A stretch of 64,000 nucleotides of DNA from Nocardia jinanensis. Its GTDB lineage: Bacteria > Actinomycetota > Actinomycetes > Mycobacteriales > Mycobacteriaceae. The stretch's first letter is position 1. Every line of letters begins with the position of its first letter. The notes beneath the pieces are model-generated. The model made no database searches. It was not told the origin of the DNA and saw nothing but the letters and a program-made list of their open reading frames with translations. Location of the stretch: contig NZ_BMMH01000007.1 in assembly GCF_014645735.1 (NCBI RefSeq), positions 124,001 through 188,000 on the forward strand. The letters are read 5' to 3'. Position numbers and translations under genes: made by a program. Positions 1 to 7,379 of this stretch are shown piece by piece.

Positions 1-351
1 GTCGTCCACCTGTTCCGGGATCGGTGTCAGGTTCGCGGCCGGAACGACGATCTCGTCCGCGAACGCGCCGAACAGGCCGGTACCGGAAACCCGGTCCCCG
101 ATCGCGAATCCCACGCAGTCGGCCCCCAGTTCGGTGATGTGGCCGGCGAATTCGCTGCCCGGTACGAACGGCGGCGGGACGGTGATCTGGTATCGCCCGG
201 CGATCAACAGGACATCCGGGAAGTTGGCCGCGGCCGCCCGCACCCGGACCCGGACCTGCCCGTCACCGGGCCGGGGGAGCGGCCGGTGTTCGATCCGCAG
301 TACCTCCGGCGTCCCGTATTCGGGGCAGACCACCGCCCGCACGGTGGTCAT
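1..351 (-). CDS. NADPH:quinone oxidoreductase-like MDR protein, partial
   Basis: Only the first 117 residues are in the window; the gene runs off the left edge. The visible part is the GroES-like N-terminal domain of zinc-independent medium-chain dehydrogenases/reductases. It has the NFPDVLLIAGRY segment and VPGSEFAG, typical of quinone oxidoreductase or enoyl reductase types, and no zinc-ligand cysteine pattern. The Rossmann domain is missing, so cofactor choice cannot be judged. The start ATG at 351 overlaps the stop of the upstream enoyl-CoA hydratase (ATGA), making it the last visible gene of a four-gene coupled operon with a kinase-like gene and an acyl-CoA dehydrogenase. A reductive step on an enoyl-CoA or quinone-like intermediate is plausible but inferred. 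Confidence 0.85.
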   Translation of the reverse strand, partial: MTTVRAVVCPEYGTPEVLRIEHRPLPRPGDGQVRVRVRAAAANFPDVLLIAGRYQITVPPPFVPGSEFAGHITELGADCVGFAIGDRVSGTGLFGAFADEIVVPAANLTPIPEQVDD

Positions 352-1124
352 TTCCCTTGCCACACCGGATCGCGCTTCTCCATGAACGCCAGCGCGCCCT
401 CCTTGGCGTCCGCGCTGGCGAAGACCACACCCTGCCAGTGCCGCAGCCGTTCGGCGGCCCTCTCCGGGTCGGTCACCGAGAGGCGCACCAGCTCCTTGCA
501 GGCGGCGACTCCGAGTGGTCCGTTGGCGGCGATCCGTTCCGCGAAGGCGAGCGCGGTGTCGAGTACCTGACCCGCCGGGACCACCGCGTTGATCAAACCG
601 ATCTCGTAACCGCGCGCGGCGGAGAAGAATTCACCGGTCAGCGTCAGTTGCAGGGCGATACCGAGGGGGACGCGTTCGGCGATATAGGTGCCCCCTCCTC
701 CCGGGAAGAGCCCGCGCTGAACCTCCGGAAGCCCGAATTTCGCGGTATCGGCGGCGACGATCAGATCGCAGCCCAGTAGCAGTTCCAAACCGCCACCGAC
801 CGCGGTGCCGTTGGCGGCGCCGACCACCGGGACCTCGACCGCTCCCCGGGTGAGGCGCTGAAAGGCCCGGTTCTCCGGCGTATCGCTGAATCCGACGTCC
901 TCGCCGCCGGAGAACGCCCGCAGATCCATCCCGGCGCAGAAGGCGCGATCCCCGGCGGCGGTGAGTACCAGGGCCCGGGTGCCGGAATCCTGTTCGGCTT
1001 CCAGGACGGTGGCGCCGATACCGGCTATCAGGCTGCCGTTGAGCGCGTTGCGCGCCTGCGGGCGGTTCAGCGTCAGCACGGTGACCGGACCGTGGCGGTC
1101 CACCAGGAATTCTTCATCACTCAT
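348..1124 (-). CDS. Enoyl-CoA hydratase (crotonase family)
   Basis: A 258-residue protein of normal crotonase length. The oxyanion-hole segment DRAFCAGMDL lies near residues 59-68. Both catalytic glutamates of true hydratases are present, E114 in GGGLELL and E134 in GLPEV, followed by the FPGGGG turn. It should add water across 2-enoyl-CoA in the cytoplasm. The start ATG at 1124 was chosen over the long upstream extension of the same frame because it forms an ATGA overlap with the stop of the kinase-like gene, and because the family begins at this point. In this operon it would act on the enoyl-CoA left by the acyl-CoA dehydrogenase homologue. The exact substrate is unknown. Confidence 0.93.
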   Translation of the reverse strand: MSDEEFLVDRHGPVTVLTLNRPQARNALNGSLIAGIGATVLEAEQDSGTRALVLTAAGDRAFCAGMDLRAFSGGEDVGFSDTPENRAFQRLTRGAVEVPVVGAANGTAVGGGLELLLGCDLIVAADTAKFGLPEVQRGLFPGGGGTYIAERVPLGIALQLTLTGEFFSAARGYEIGLINAVVPAGQVLDTALAFAERIAANGPLGVAACKELVRLSVTDPERAAERLRHWQGVVFASADAKEGALAFMEKRDPVWQGK

Positions 1125-2143
1125 GAGCGGTACTCCGTCGTCTCGGTGAGTTCGGCGGCCGCGCGCATGAGTTCGGGCACGATCGGGCCGAAGGATTGCA
1201 GCTTCACATCGTCGCCCGCGCGCTGGAAACCCTGTTCCAGCACGATCGCGAGTTTCCATTTGGCGAGGACGAGGTAGTAGTCGAGATCGTCGACCTGCCG
1301 TCCGGAGACCTGCGCGTAGTGCGCGACGATCTGGTCGCGGGAGGGCATACCGCGCATATCCACGTATCCGGATTCGGCGGCCTCGGGGGCGGAGGTGTCC
1401 GCCGGCCAGCTCTGCACCATCCACGCCAGATCCAGTTTCGGATCGCCGACGGTACCCATCTCCCAGTCGACGATGGCGGCCAGCCGGGCGGGATCGCCGG
1501 CGCGGTACATGACATTGGCGAACTGGTAGTCGCCGTGCATGAGCCCGGGGCGGTAGTCCAGCGGGCGGTGCTCGCGCAGCCAGCGGGTGGCGGTGTCCAT
1601 ACCGTCGAGCTCGCGGCCCTTGATCCGTTCGAAGAAGCCGGTCCATCGGGCGACCTGCCGTTCGTGGAAACCGTCCGGCCGCCCCAGATCCTGCAGGCCC
1701 CGGGCCCGCCAATCCACCTTGGACAGCAGTGCTATTCCCTCGGCGAGCTGATAGGCCAGACCGGCACGGGCGGTGAGGTCGGTATCGAACGGTGCCGGCC
1801 AGACCCGGCGGTGATCCATCGGGGACCAGCCGTCCACGAACCCCATCAGGTAGAAGGTGCGGCCGAGCACCGAGGTGTCGGTACAGACGGCCACCGCGTC
1901 GGTGTGCGGAACATCGGTGCCGTCCAGCGCCTCGATGATCCGCCACTCCCGCAGGATGCCGCTGTCCCGATCCGCCGGCGCCCCGGCCGGTGGTATCCGC
2001 AGCACACTGCGATGCTCCCCTCGGGTGATCTCGTAGATCTCGTTCTGCGTGCCGCCCGAGAGGAACCGGGTCTGCAGCGGTTCGCCCTTGCCGGGTAACC
2101 CGGCTTCGTCCATCCAGTGCGCCAGCGGCGCGAAGTCGATCAC
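1121..2143 (-). CDS. APH-fold phosphotransferase (ACAD10/11 kinase-like)
   Basis: A 340-residue aminoglycoside-phosphotransferase-fold protein. The catalytic loop HGDYQFAN covers residues 203-210 (catalytic D205), and the metal-binding DWE is at 226-228, followed by GDPKLDLAW. GTG at 2143 is the likely start because it overlaps the upstream stop as GTGA; the longer ATG form would extend into the acyl-CoA dehydrogenase gene. Proteins of this type next to or fused with acyl-CoA dehydrogenases (mammalian ACAD10/11, bacterial LvaA) phosphorylate the hydroxyl of 4-hydroxyacyl-CoA rather than antibiotics. The direct coupling to an acyl-CoA dehydrogenase gene supports that role here. Antibiotic resistance is the less likely alternative. 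Confidence 0.85.
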   Translation of the reverse strand: MIDFAPLAHWMDEAGLPGKGEPLQTRFLSGGTQNEIYEITRGEHRSVLRIPPAGAPADRDSGILREWRIIEALDGTDVPHTDAVAVCTDTSVLGRTFYLMGFVDGWSPMDHRRVWPAPFDTDLTARAGLAYQLAEGIALLSKVDWRARGLQDLGRPDGFHERQVARWTGFFERIKGRELDGMDTATRWLREHRPLDYRPGLMHGDYQFANVMYRAGDPARLAAIVDWEMGTVGDPKLDLAWMVQSWPADTSAPEAAESGYVDMRGMPSRDQIVAHYAQVSGRQVDDLDYYLVLAKWKLAIVLEQGFQRAGDDVKLQSFGPIVPELMRAAAELTETTEYRS

Positions 2144-3441
2144 AGGTTCCCCACTTCGTTCTCCAGGTAGCCGGCGTATTTGGCGCGCGCCGCCTCGAGT
2201 TTGCGCGGTATCCATTCCGTGGGCCACAGATCGTCACTGGGGCGGTGGTCGCGCAGTACCTGTTTGGCGACGGTCATCTTGTGCACCTCGGTGGGTCCGT
2301 CGGCCAGGCCCATCACCCCGGCGCCGTGGATCATGGTGAAGAACGGCAGTTCGTTGGTGGTGCCGAGCGCACCGTGCACCTGCATGGCGCGCCAGGCGAT
2401 ATCGTGCAGCACGGTCGGCATCACGACCTTCACGGCGGCGATATCCTTGCGGACCTTCTTGTAGTCGTTGTACTTGTCGATCTCCCAGGCCGTGTACAGC
2501 ACCAGCAACCGGAACTGTTTCAGCTGGGCGTAGGAGTCGGCGATATAACCCTGGACGAACTGTTTGTCGGAGAGGCGGCTGCCGGCGGTCTCCCGGCTGA
2601 GCGCGCGTTCGCACATCATGTCGAGGGCCTTCTGCGCGAGCCCGATGGTGCGCATGGCGTGATGGATCCGGCCGCCGCCGAGCCGGGTCTGCGCGATGAC
2701 GAACGCCTGGCCGGCGTCGCCGAGCAGGGCTTCGGCGGGTACCCGGACATCGTCGTAGTGGATGAGCGCGTGTGAGCCGTCGTTCAGCGGTTCCCCGGCC
2801 AGGCCGATATTGCGTTCGATGCGGATCCCGGGGGTGTCGGCCGGGACCAGGAACATCGACATGCCCTGGTAGGGGCTCACATCCGGGTCCGTCACCGCCA
2901 TCACGATGAGGAACGCGGCGGTGCGGGCATTGGAGGAGAAGAACTTCCAGCCGCTGATCACCCAGTCGCCGCCGTCGCGTACGGCACGGGTGCGGAACAG
3001 GGTGGGATCGGCGCCGGCCTGCGGTTCGGTCATCGAATAGCAGGAGAAGAGTTCACCGTTCAGTAGTGGCCGCAGGTATTTCTCCTGCTGGGCCGCGGTG
3101 CCGTAGTGCGCGATGATCTCGGCATTGCCGGTATCGGGGGCCTGGCAGCCGAAGACGACGGGCGCCCAGGAACTGCGGCCCAGAATCTCGTTGAGCAGCG
3201 CCAATTTCAGCTGCCCGTAGCCCTGTCCGCCGAGGTCCGGGCCCAGGTGGGTCGCCCACAGGCCTTGTTCGCGTACCCGCTGTTTGAGTGGGTCGACGAC
3301 TGCCCGCCGGGCGCCCTCCAACGGCGCGAATTGTTCGTGCGGCCAGACGAGATCGAGTGGTTCGACCTCCTCGCGTACGAACGCGTCGGCCCAGTCCAGC
3401 TTTGCCTGGAACTCGGGTTCGGTATCGAAATCCCATGCCAT
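2140..3441 (-). CDS. Acyl-CoA dehydrogenase (ACAD10/11-like)
   Basis: A 433-residue flavoprotein of the acyl-CoA dehydrogenase family. It has the substrate/FAD motif CYSMTEPQAGADPT, then GWKFFSSNA, and a C-terminal ADGPTEVHK segment where the catalytic region and CoA site lie. ATG at 3441 is preceded by a good ribosome site (GAGGAGG). It is the first gene of the leftward operon and is coupled by GTGA to an APH-fold kinase. In ACAD10/11 and in the levulinate pathway (LvaC), such dehydrogenases convert a 4-phosphoacyl-CoA into an enoyl-CoA with loss of phosphate. Ordinary alpha,beta-dehydrogenation is the alternative. The gene diverges from a TetR regulator, and an operator-like palindrome lies in its promoter region. 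Confidence 0.92.
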   Translation of the reverse strand: MAWDFDTEPEFQAKLDWADAFVREEVEPLDLVWPHEQFAPLEGARRAVVDPLKQRVREQGLWATHLGPDLGGQGYGQLKLALLNEILGRSSWAPVVFGCQAPDTGNAEIIAHYGTAAQQEKYLRPLLNGELFSCYSMTEPQAGADPTLFRTRAVRDGGDWVISGWKFFSSNARTAAFLIVMAVTDPDVSPYQGMSMFLVPADTPGIRIERNIGLAGEPLNDGSHALIHYDDVRVPAEALLGDAGQAFVIAQTRLGGGRIHHAMRTIGLAQKALDMMCERALSRETAGSRLSDKQFVQGYIADSYAQLKQFRLLVLYTAWEIDKYNDYKKVRKDIAAVKVVMPTVLHDIAWRAMQVHGALGTTNELPFFTMIHGAGVMGLADGPTEVHKMTVAKQVLRDHRPSDDLWPTEWIPRKLEAARAKYAGYLENEVGNL

Positions 3442-3472
3442 TTGCGCCTCCTCTCTCGTGATGAGAATATAC

Positions 3473-3488
3473 TTCTTGTGAACAAGAA
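3473..3488. promoter_or_regulatory. Operator-like inverted repeat (TTCTTGTGAACAAGAA)
   Basis: Perfect 7-nt arms TTCTTGT/ACAAGAA around a 2-nt spacer lie between the divergent acyl-CoA dehydrogenase operon and the tetR gene, overlapping the likely tetR start. The flanks repeat ATTC/GAAT elements. A closely related 16-mer with the same spacing occurs at 22064-22079, and looser copies near 33270 and 57928. It is a likely binding site for the TetR protein encoded at 3478. Confidence 0.6.
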
Positions 3489-4137
3489 TGCAATTCTTCC
3501 GGAGTCGGAGCTGGTCGGCCGGATCGCCCGGCAGGCGGTGGCCGAGCGGGAGGCCGAATATGCCGGTGAGATCCGCCGGCTGCTGGACGCCGCGCTGGAG
3601 CAGGTGCGGCGATGCGGCACGAGCACGCGTCCTCGGGTGGCCGATATCGTCGTCGCCGCCGGGTTGTCCAACGATGCGTTCTATCGGCATTTCCGGTCGA
3701 AGGACGCGCTGATGGCGGCGGTGCTCGCCGACGGTGCGGAGCGCTTGACGCGGTATGTCGCGCACCGGATGTCGAAGGAGGCGCAACCGCAGGCGCGGGT
3801 CCGCAGCTGGGTGGCCGCGATCCTGGCCCAGGCCGAACCGGCTCTCGCCGCCGACACCAGGGCCGTGCTGTGTCATACCGGTGCGCTGGGCGCGGATCTG
3901 GTGACCGGTCGGTTCGGGTCGGCTCCGCAGCGGTTGGCGGTGCTGCTGCATGCGCCGTTCGCCGAACTGGGAGTGTCGGATCCGGAGTTCACCGCCGGCC
4001 TTCTCGCCTACGCGACGGTGGGGAAGCTGTCGGAATACCTGTGGTCGGATACCGAGCCCGATGCCGCGGAGGTGACGCGGCTGGGCGACTTCTGTCTCGG
4101 CGCGGCGGCGGCCGCGACGCCGGATCGGTCCGGATGA
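3478..4137 (+). CDS. TetR-family transcriptional regulator
   Basis: About 219 residues. The N-terminal helix-turn-helix includes RVADIVVAAGLSNDAFYRHF followed by SKDALMAAVLADG, the standard TetR arrangement. The remainder is a helical ligand-binding and dimerisation domain with no recognisable ligand signature. GTG at 3478 is the first usable start. A later GTG at 3537 would still keep the whole HTH, so the start is uncertain. The gene diverges from the 3441-to-1 operon and is followed by the acyl-CoA dehydrogenase operon starting at 4225. Such regulators of fatty-acid or steroid catabolism usually bind acyl-CoA thioesters. Autoregulation through the palindrome over its start is inferred. Confidence 0.88.
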   Translation: MNKNAILPESELVGRIARQAVAEREAEYAGEIRRLLDAALEQVRRCGTSTRPRVADIVVAAGLSNDAFYRHFRSKDALMAAVLADGAERLTRYVAHRMSKEAQPQARVRSWVAAILAQAEPALAADTRAVLCHTGALGADLVTGRFGSAPQRLAVLLHAPFAELGVSDPEFTAGLLAYATVGKLSEYLWSDTEPDAAEVTRLGDFCLGAAAAATPDRSG

Positions 4138-4191
4138 GATGCGGCGGAATGGTGCGAATGGAACGGGTGCGCGCCAAACCAGTAAACATTG

Positions 4192-4209
4192 CAATCCTTA
4201 TTAGGATTG
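4192..4209. promoter_or_regulatory. Operator-like palindrome CAATCCTTATTAGGATTG
   Basis: Perfect arms CAATCCT and AGGATTG around TATT lie 15 bp upstream of the ATG of the 4225-9694 operon, in the only AT-rich stretch there. A related sequence (CTATCCTTACAAAGATTC) occurs in the divergent promoter at 24476, matching at about 14 of 21 positions. It looks like a repressor site, but the cognate protein is not identifiable from the sequence. Confidence 0.5.
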
Positions 4210-4224
4210 AAGTAGGGTGCGCCC

Positions 4225-5454
4225 ATGGACTTCACGATGGGTGCGACCGCCGCGAAGCTCCGCGGCGAGCTACGCCGATTGATCACCGACGAGGTCCCCG
4301 CCGATTATCTCGGCGCCTTCACCGACGATCCCGCGGATCTGGCCGTCGCGCAGCGTTTCTGCGCGACCCTCGCCGAACGCGGTCTGCTCTGCCTGGCCTG
4401 GCCCGAGGAATTCGGCGGCCGCGGCGCCTCGATCTGGGAGCAGACCGTGGTCCGTGAGGAGATGTGGGCGCGACACGAACCGCGCGGTGCCCAGTACATG
4501 GGTGTCAACTGGGTGGGGCCGACCATCATGCGGCACGGCACCCCGGAACAGCAGCGCAAACATCTGCCCCCGATCGCGCGTGGCGAAGTCGTCTGGTGTC
4601 AGGGGTTCAGTGAACCCGAGGCCGGTTCCGACCTCGCCTCGCTGCGTACCACGGCCCGGCGCGACGGCGACGGCTGGTCTGTTTCGGGGCAGAAGATCTG
4701 GACTTCCTACGCGTCGATGGCGCAGTGGTGTTTCCTGCTCGCGCGCACCTCCAACGCCGGGCGCAAACAGCAGGGCCTCACCGTTTTCCTGCTCCCCATG
4801 TCGGATCCGGGAATCACGGTCCGGCCGATCCCCTCCATGCTGGGACCGCACCATCTCAACGAAGTCTTCTTCGACAATGTCCGCGCGACCGAGGCCGATG
4901 TACTGGGCGAAGTGGACCACGGCTGGTCGGTGGTGCAGGAGGTGCTGGCCTTCGAGCGTGTCGGGATCGCCCGCTACGCCCGCTGCGACCGGCTGCTGCA
5001 CGCGGCACCCGAGGTGCTCGGCGAGATCTGGGACGAGATCCCCGCGACCCTGCGAGGACGCTGGGCGCGCATGCTCACCCGGTGCCGCCGCGCCCGGCTG
5101 CTCGCGTATCAGGTGCTGTCGCTGCAGAATTCGGGCACGGTCGCACCGGGCGATGCCGCCGCCTACCGCATCGCGGTGACCCGCCTGGACCAGGAGAGTG
5201 CCGAGGTTTTGGTGGAACTCGCGGCGGTGGTGCCCGGCGATTCGGCTACGCGCCGCCGGTTCCGGCGAGCCGTCCACGATCATTGGCGATACGCGAACGC
5301 CGCGACCGTCGCGTCCGGGAGTATCGAGGTGCAGCGCATTCTGCTCGCGCGCGAACTCCTGGCCGCCCCCCGGCCGGTGCGGGAGACGGCGGGATCCGCG
5401 CGAGCGGAGAAGTGGGGGACCCGGAATCTGCGACCCGGGCAGGTCGGGTCGTGA
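4225..5454 (+). CDS. Acyl-CoA dehydrogenase, large subunit type
   Basis: A 409-residue acyl-CoA dehydrogenase. The motif CQGFSEPEAGSDLASL is near residue 130 and SGQKIWTSYA near 155. In the C-terminal helical domain ASGSIEVQRILLAREL occupies the position of the usual GGT/SxEIQR segment. It leads a rightward run of acyl-CoA dehydrogenase and crotonase genes (4225-9694). The next gene encodes a shorter, divergent relative, the arrangement seen for mycobacterial alpha2beta2 FadE heterotetramers that oxidise steroid side-chain CoA esters, so the two probably assemble together. A palindromic operator lies just upstream. The substrate is unknown. The roughly 20-residue C-terminal tail after the last conserved helix is Arg/Gly-rich and without recognisable motif. 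Confidence 0.92.
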   Translation: MDFTMGATAAKLRGELRRLITDEVPADYLGAFTDDPADLAVAQRFCATLAERGLLCLAWPEEFGGRGASIWEQTVVREEMWARHEPRGAQYMGVNWVGPTIMRHGTPEQQRKHLPPIARGEVVWCQGFSEPEAGSDLASLRTTARRDGDGWSVSGQKIWTSYASMAQWCFLLARTSNAGRKQQGLTVFLLPMSDPGITVRPIPSMLGPHHLNEVFFDNVRATEADVLGEVDHGWSVVQEVLAFERVGIARYARCDRLLHAAPEVLGEIWDEIPATLRGRWARMLTRCRRARLLAYQVLSLQNSGTVAPGDAAAYRIAVTRLDQESAEVLVELAAVVPGDSATRRRFRRAVHDHWRYANAATVASGSIEVQRILLARELLAAPRPVRETAGSARAEKWGTRNLRPGQVGS

Positions 5455-5596
5455 GCGGACCCGGTTCCGCGGCATCCAGAATCGGTGCGACCGTGGCGAC
5501 GTCTGCGGGCGGCGGGGTCCGAATCACGAACGGGGAGCGGGCAGCCGCGGCGGCGCACAACCGCGGAGGTTATCGCGGTCGGCGGAGGAGGACAGG

Positions 5597-6580
5597 ATGA
5601 GTACGCCCGAGGGACGATCCGGCGGCACCCACGAGGTACGGATCGAACTGGCCGCCGAGGCACTGGAGTTCGGTCGCGAAGTGGTGCGTGCTATCGGTGC
5701 GGCGGGTGGCGACGATCTGGTGCAGCGGGCCGAACAGGACCCGAGCGGCAGACAGCGGCTGATCGAACCGGTTCTCGCCGGTCTCGGGGCCTGGGAACTG
5801 GCTCCCCGGCGCGACCCCGTGGAACTGGAGGCGGCGGCCGCGCTGTGCCGCGGCGCCGGGTACTGGGCGGCGCCCTACCCGGTGGCGGAACGGCTGGCAC
5901 GGTCGGCGGATCCGGACTACGACGGCCTGCTCGTGGTGGCCGGGGCACGACCTTCGGGTCCGGTCGCCGGACTCGAACTGCGCTGGGCGACCGTCACGCC
6001 GGACGGTGTACGCGGGGCCGCGCGGGCGCTACCCGCCGAACTCCCGGCCCGGGAATCGGCGTTCCTCACTCCGCTCGAGATCCGGCCGGTCGACGGCGAC
6101 GGCCACGCGGATCTCGCCCTGGCCCTCACACTTCCGTGCTGGACTCTGCTGGGGATGCTGGACCGGGCGCTGGAACTCGCTCGCGCCCATGTCGCGATCC
6201 GCGAACAGTTCGGGCGGCCGCTTTCCCAGTTCCAGGGGGTGCAGTTCCAGCTCACCGATGCGGAGGTGGAGCGCCGGGGAGTCGACCTGCTGGCCCGGTA
6301 CGCGCTCTGGAGTATCCAGACCGGTCGCCCGGAAGCGATCGACGACGCGCTCGCGCTGCGGCTGGCGGCGCTCGAGGCCGCCGATATCGTGTTCCGCGTC
6401 GCGCACCAGGTGCACGGTGCCGTCGGTTTCTGCGACGAGACCACCCTGTCCTGGCTGTCCCGGTACAGCCTGGCGCTGCGCCGATTCCCATTCGGCGCGG
6501 TGACCACCGAGGAACTACTGACCGAGCGGATCGGGCGGCGCGGGCTGACCGGTCTGTTCTCCGACCCGGCGGGAGTGTGA
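5597..6580 (+). CDS. Acyl-CoA dehydrogenase-like small subunit
   Basis: A 327-residue protein with the C-terminal acyl-CoA dehydrogenase fold: REQFGRPLSQFQGVQFQLTD near 197, and VHQVHGAVGFCDETTLSWL near 275. It is shorter than the usual 380 residues and has no clear TEPxAGSD motif in its middle, as in the beta subunits of heteromeric FadE enzymes. ATG at 5597 follows a strong GGAGGAGGA ribosome site; the frame is open further upstream but lacks homology there. The 142-bp gap after the preceding acyl-CoA dehydrogenase has no recognised gene. A partner role with the 4225 protein is inferred from order and from the complementary domain losses. Confidence 0.86.
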   Translation: MSTPEGRSGGTHEVRIELAAEALEFGREVVRAIGAAGGDDLVQRAEQDPSGRQRLIEPVLAGLGAWELAPRRDPVELEAAAALCRGAGYWAAPYPVAERLARSADPDYDGLLVVAGARPSGPVAGLELRWATVTPDGVRGAARALPAELPARESAFLTPLEIRPVDGDGHADLALALTLPCWTLLGMLDRALELARAHVAIREQFGRPLSQFQGVQFQLTDAEVERRGVDLLARYALWSIQTGRPEAIDDALALRLAALEAADIVFRVAHQVHGAVGFCDETTLSWLSRYSLALRRFPFGAVTTEELLTERIGRRGLTGLFSDPAGV

Positions 6581-6586
6581 GGCACT

Positions 6587-7363
6587 GTGCGATACGACCT
6601 GCCCGAGGTCCTTACCGTCACCGGTGCGGGCCCGGTGCGCACTGTCACTATCAATCGCCCCGCGGAACTGAACGCGGTGAACGCCGACCTGCACTGGGCG
6701 CTGGCGCAGGTCTGGCGGCAGCTGGCAGCCGATCCCGACGCGCGGGTGGTGATCCTCACCGGGGCCGGGCGGGCGTTCAGCGCCGGCGGCGACCTGGACT
6801 GGATCACCTCCTTCCTCGACGATCCGATAGCGCGCGACGAGAGCATCCGGGAGGGTGCGGAGATCATCGAGGAGTTGCTGCGTTTCCCGCTGCCCGTGAT
6901 CGCCGCGGTTAACGGTCCGGCGGTGGGATTGGGCGCGAGTATCGCGATTCTGTGCGATATCGTCCTGATCTCCGAACGCGCCCATCTGGCCGACCCGCAT
7001 ATCGCGGTGGGGCTGGTGGCCGGCGACGGCGGCGCGGCGTTCTGGCCGCTGCTCACCCCGATCCTGCGTTCGCGTGAGTATCTCTACACCGGCGATCGGA
7101 TCGATGCGGTGACCGCCGTGGAACTCGGGCTGGCCAGCCGGACGGTGCCCCCCGACGACCTACCGACGGCGGCGCGGGCCTTGGCCGATCGGCTGGCCGC
7201 GCTCCCGGCGCAGGCGCTGAACAGCACCAAACGTGTAGTGAACATGTATCTTTCGCAGGCGCTGGCGGGTCCGCTCCAGGCCGGTTTCGCCGCCGAGGTA
7301 GTGACCATGCAGTCGGCTGAGCACCGGGAACGGTTGCAGGCCCTACGGGAGCGGGCACGGTGA
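6587..7363 (+). CDS. Crotonase-family protein lacking both hydratase glutamates
   Basis: A 258-residue crotonase with NRPAELNAVN near 24-33, the oxyanion-hole segment GRAFSAGGDL at 61-70, and GDGG near 147. The two glutamates that catalyse hydration are replaced by S118 (in GLGASIAIL) and H138 (in ADPHIAVG). The fold is intact but simple enoyl-CoA hydratase chemistry is unlikely. Crotonases with other residues act as isomerases, hydrolases, dehalogenases or C-C lyases, and which applies here cannot be told. It starts with GTG six bases after the previous stop and sits between acyl-CoA dehydrogenase genes in one operon, so it should use the same pathway intermediate. Confidence 0.87.
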   Translation: MRYDLPEVLTVTGAGPVRTVTINRPAELNAVNADLHWALAQVWRQLAADPDARVVILTGAGRAFSAGGDLDWITSFLDDPIARDESIREGAEIIEELLRFPLPVIAAVNGPAVGLGASIAILCDIVLISERAHLADPHIAVGLVAGDGGAAFWPLLTPILRSREYLYTGDRIDAVTAVELGLASRTVPPDDLPTAARALADRLAALPAQALNSTKRVVNMYLSQALAGPLQAGFAAEVVTMQSAEHRERLQALRERAR

Positions 7364-7379
7364 CGGCGCGGAGGTGCCC

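Noticed and set aside
2142..2227. ATG start for the phosphotransferase at 2227
   Set aside because: It would overlap the acyl-CoA dehydrogenase by about 85 bases and adds an unconserved Arg/Gly-rich lead; GTG 2143 forms the usual GTGA overlap.
348..2237. A single 629-codon open frame on the minus strand
   Set aside because: Only its last 258 codons (enoyl-CoA hydratase) are real; the rest is the shadow frame of the phosphotransferase gene, which has clear motifs and coupling.
3473..3488. KstR or KstR2 operator
   Set aside because: The known KstR (AAC..GTT) and KstR2 (CAAG..CTTG) patterns have the opposite half-site order; this site is CTTGT..ACAAG with TTCT/AGAA ends.
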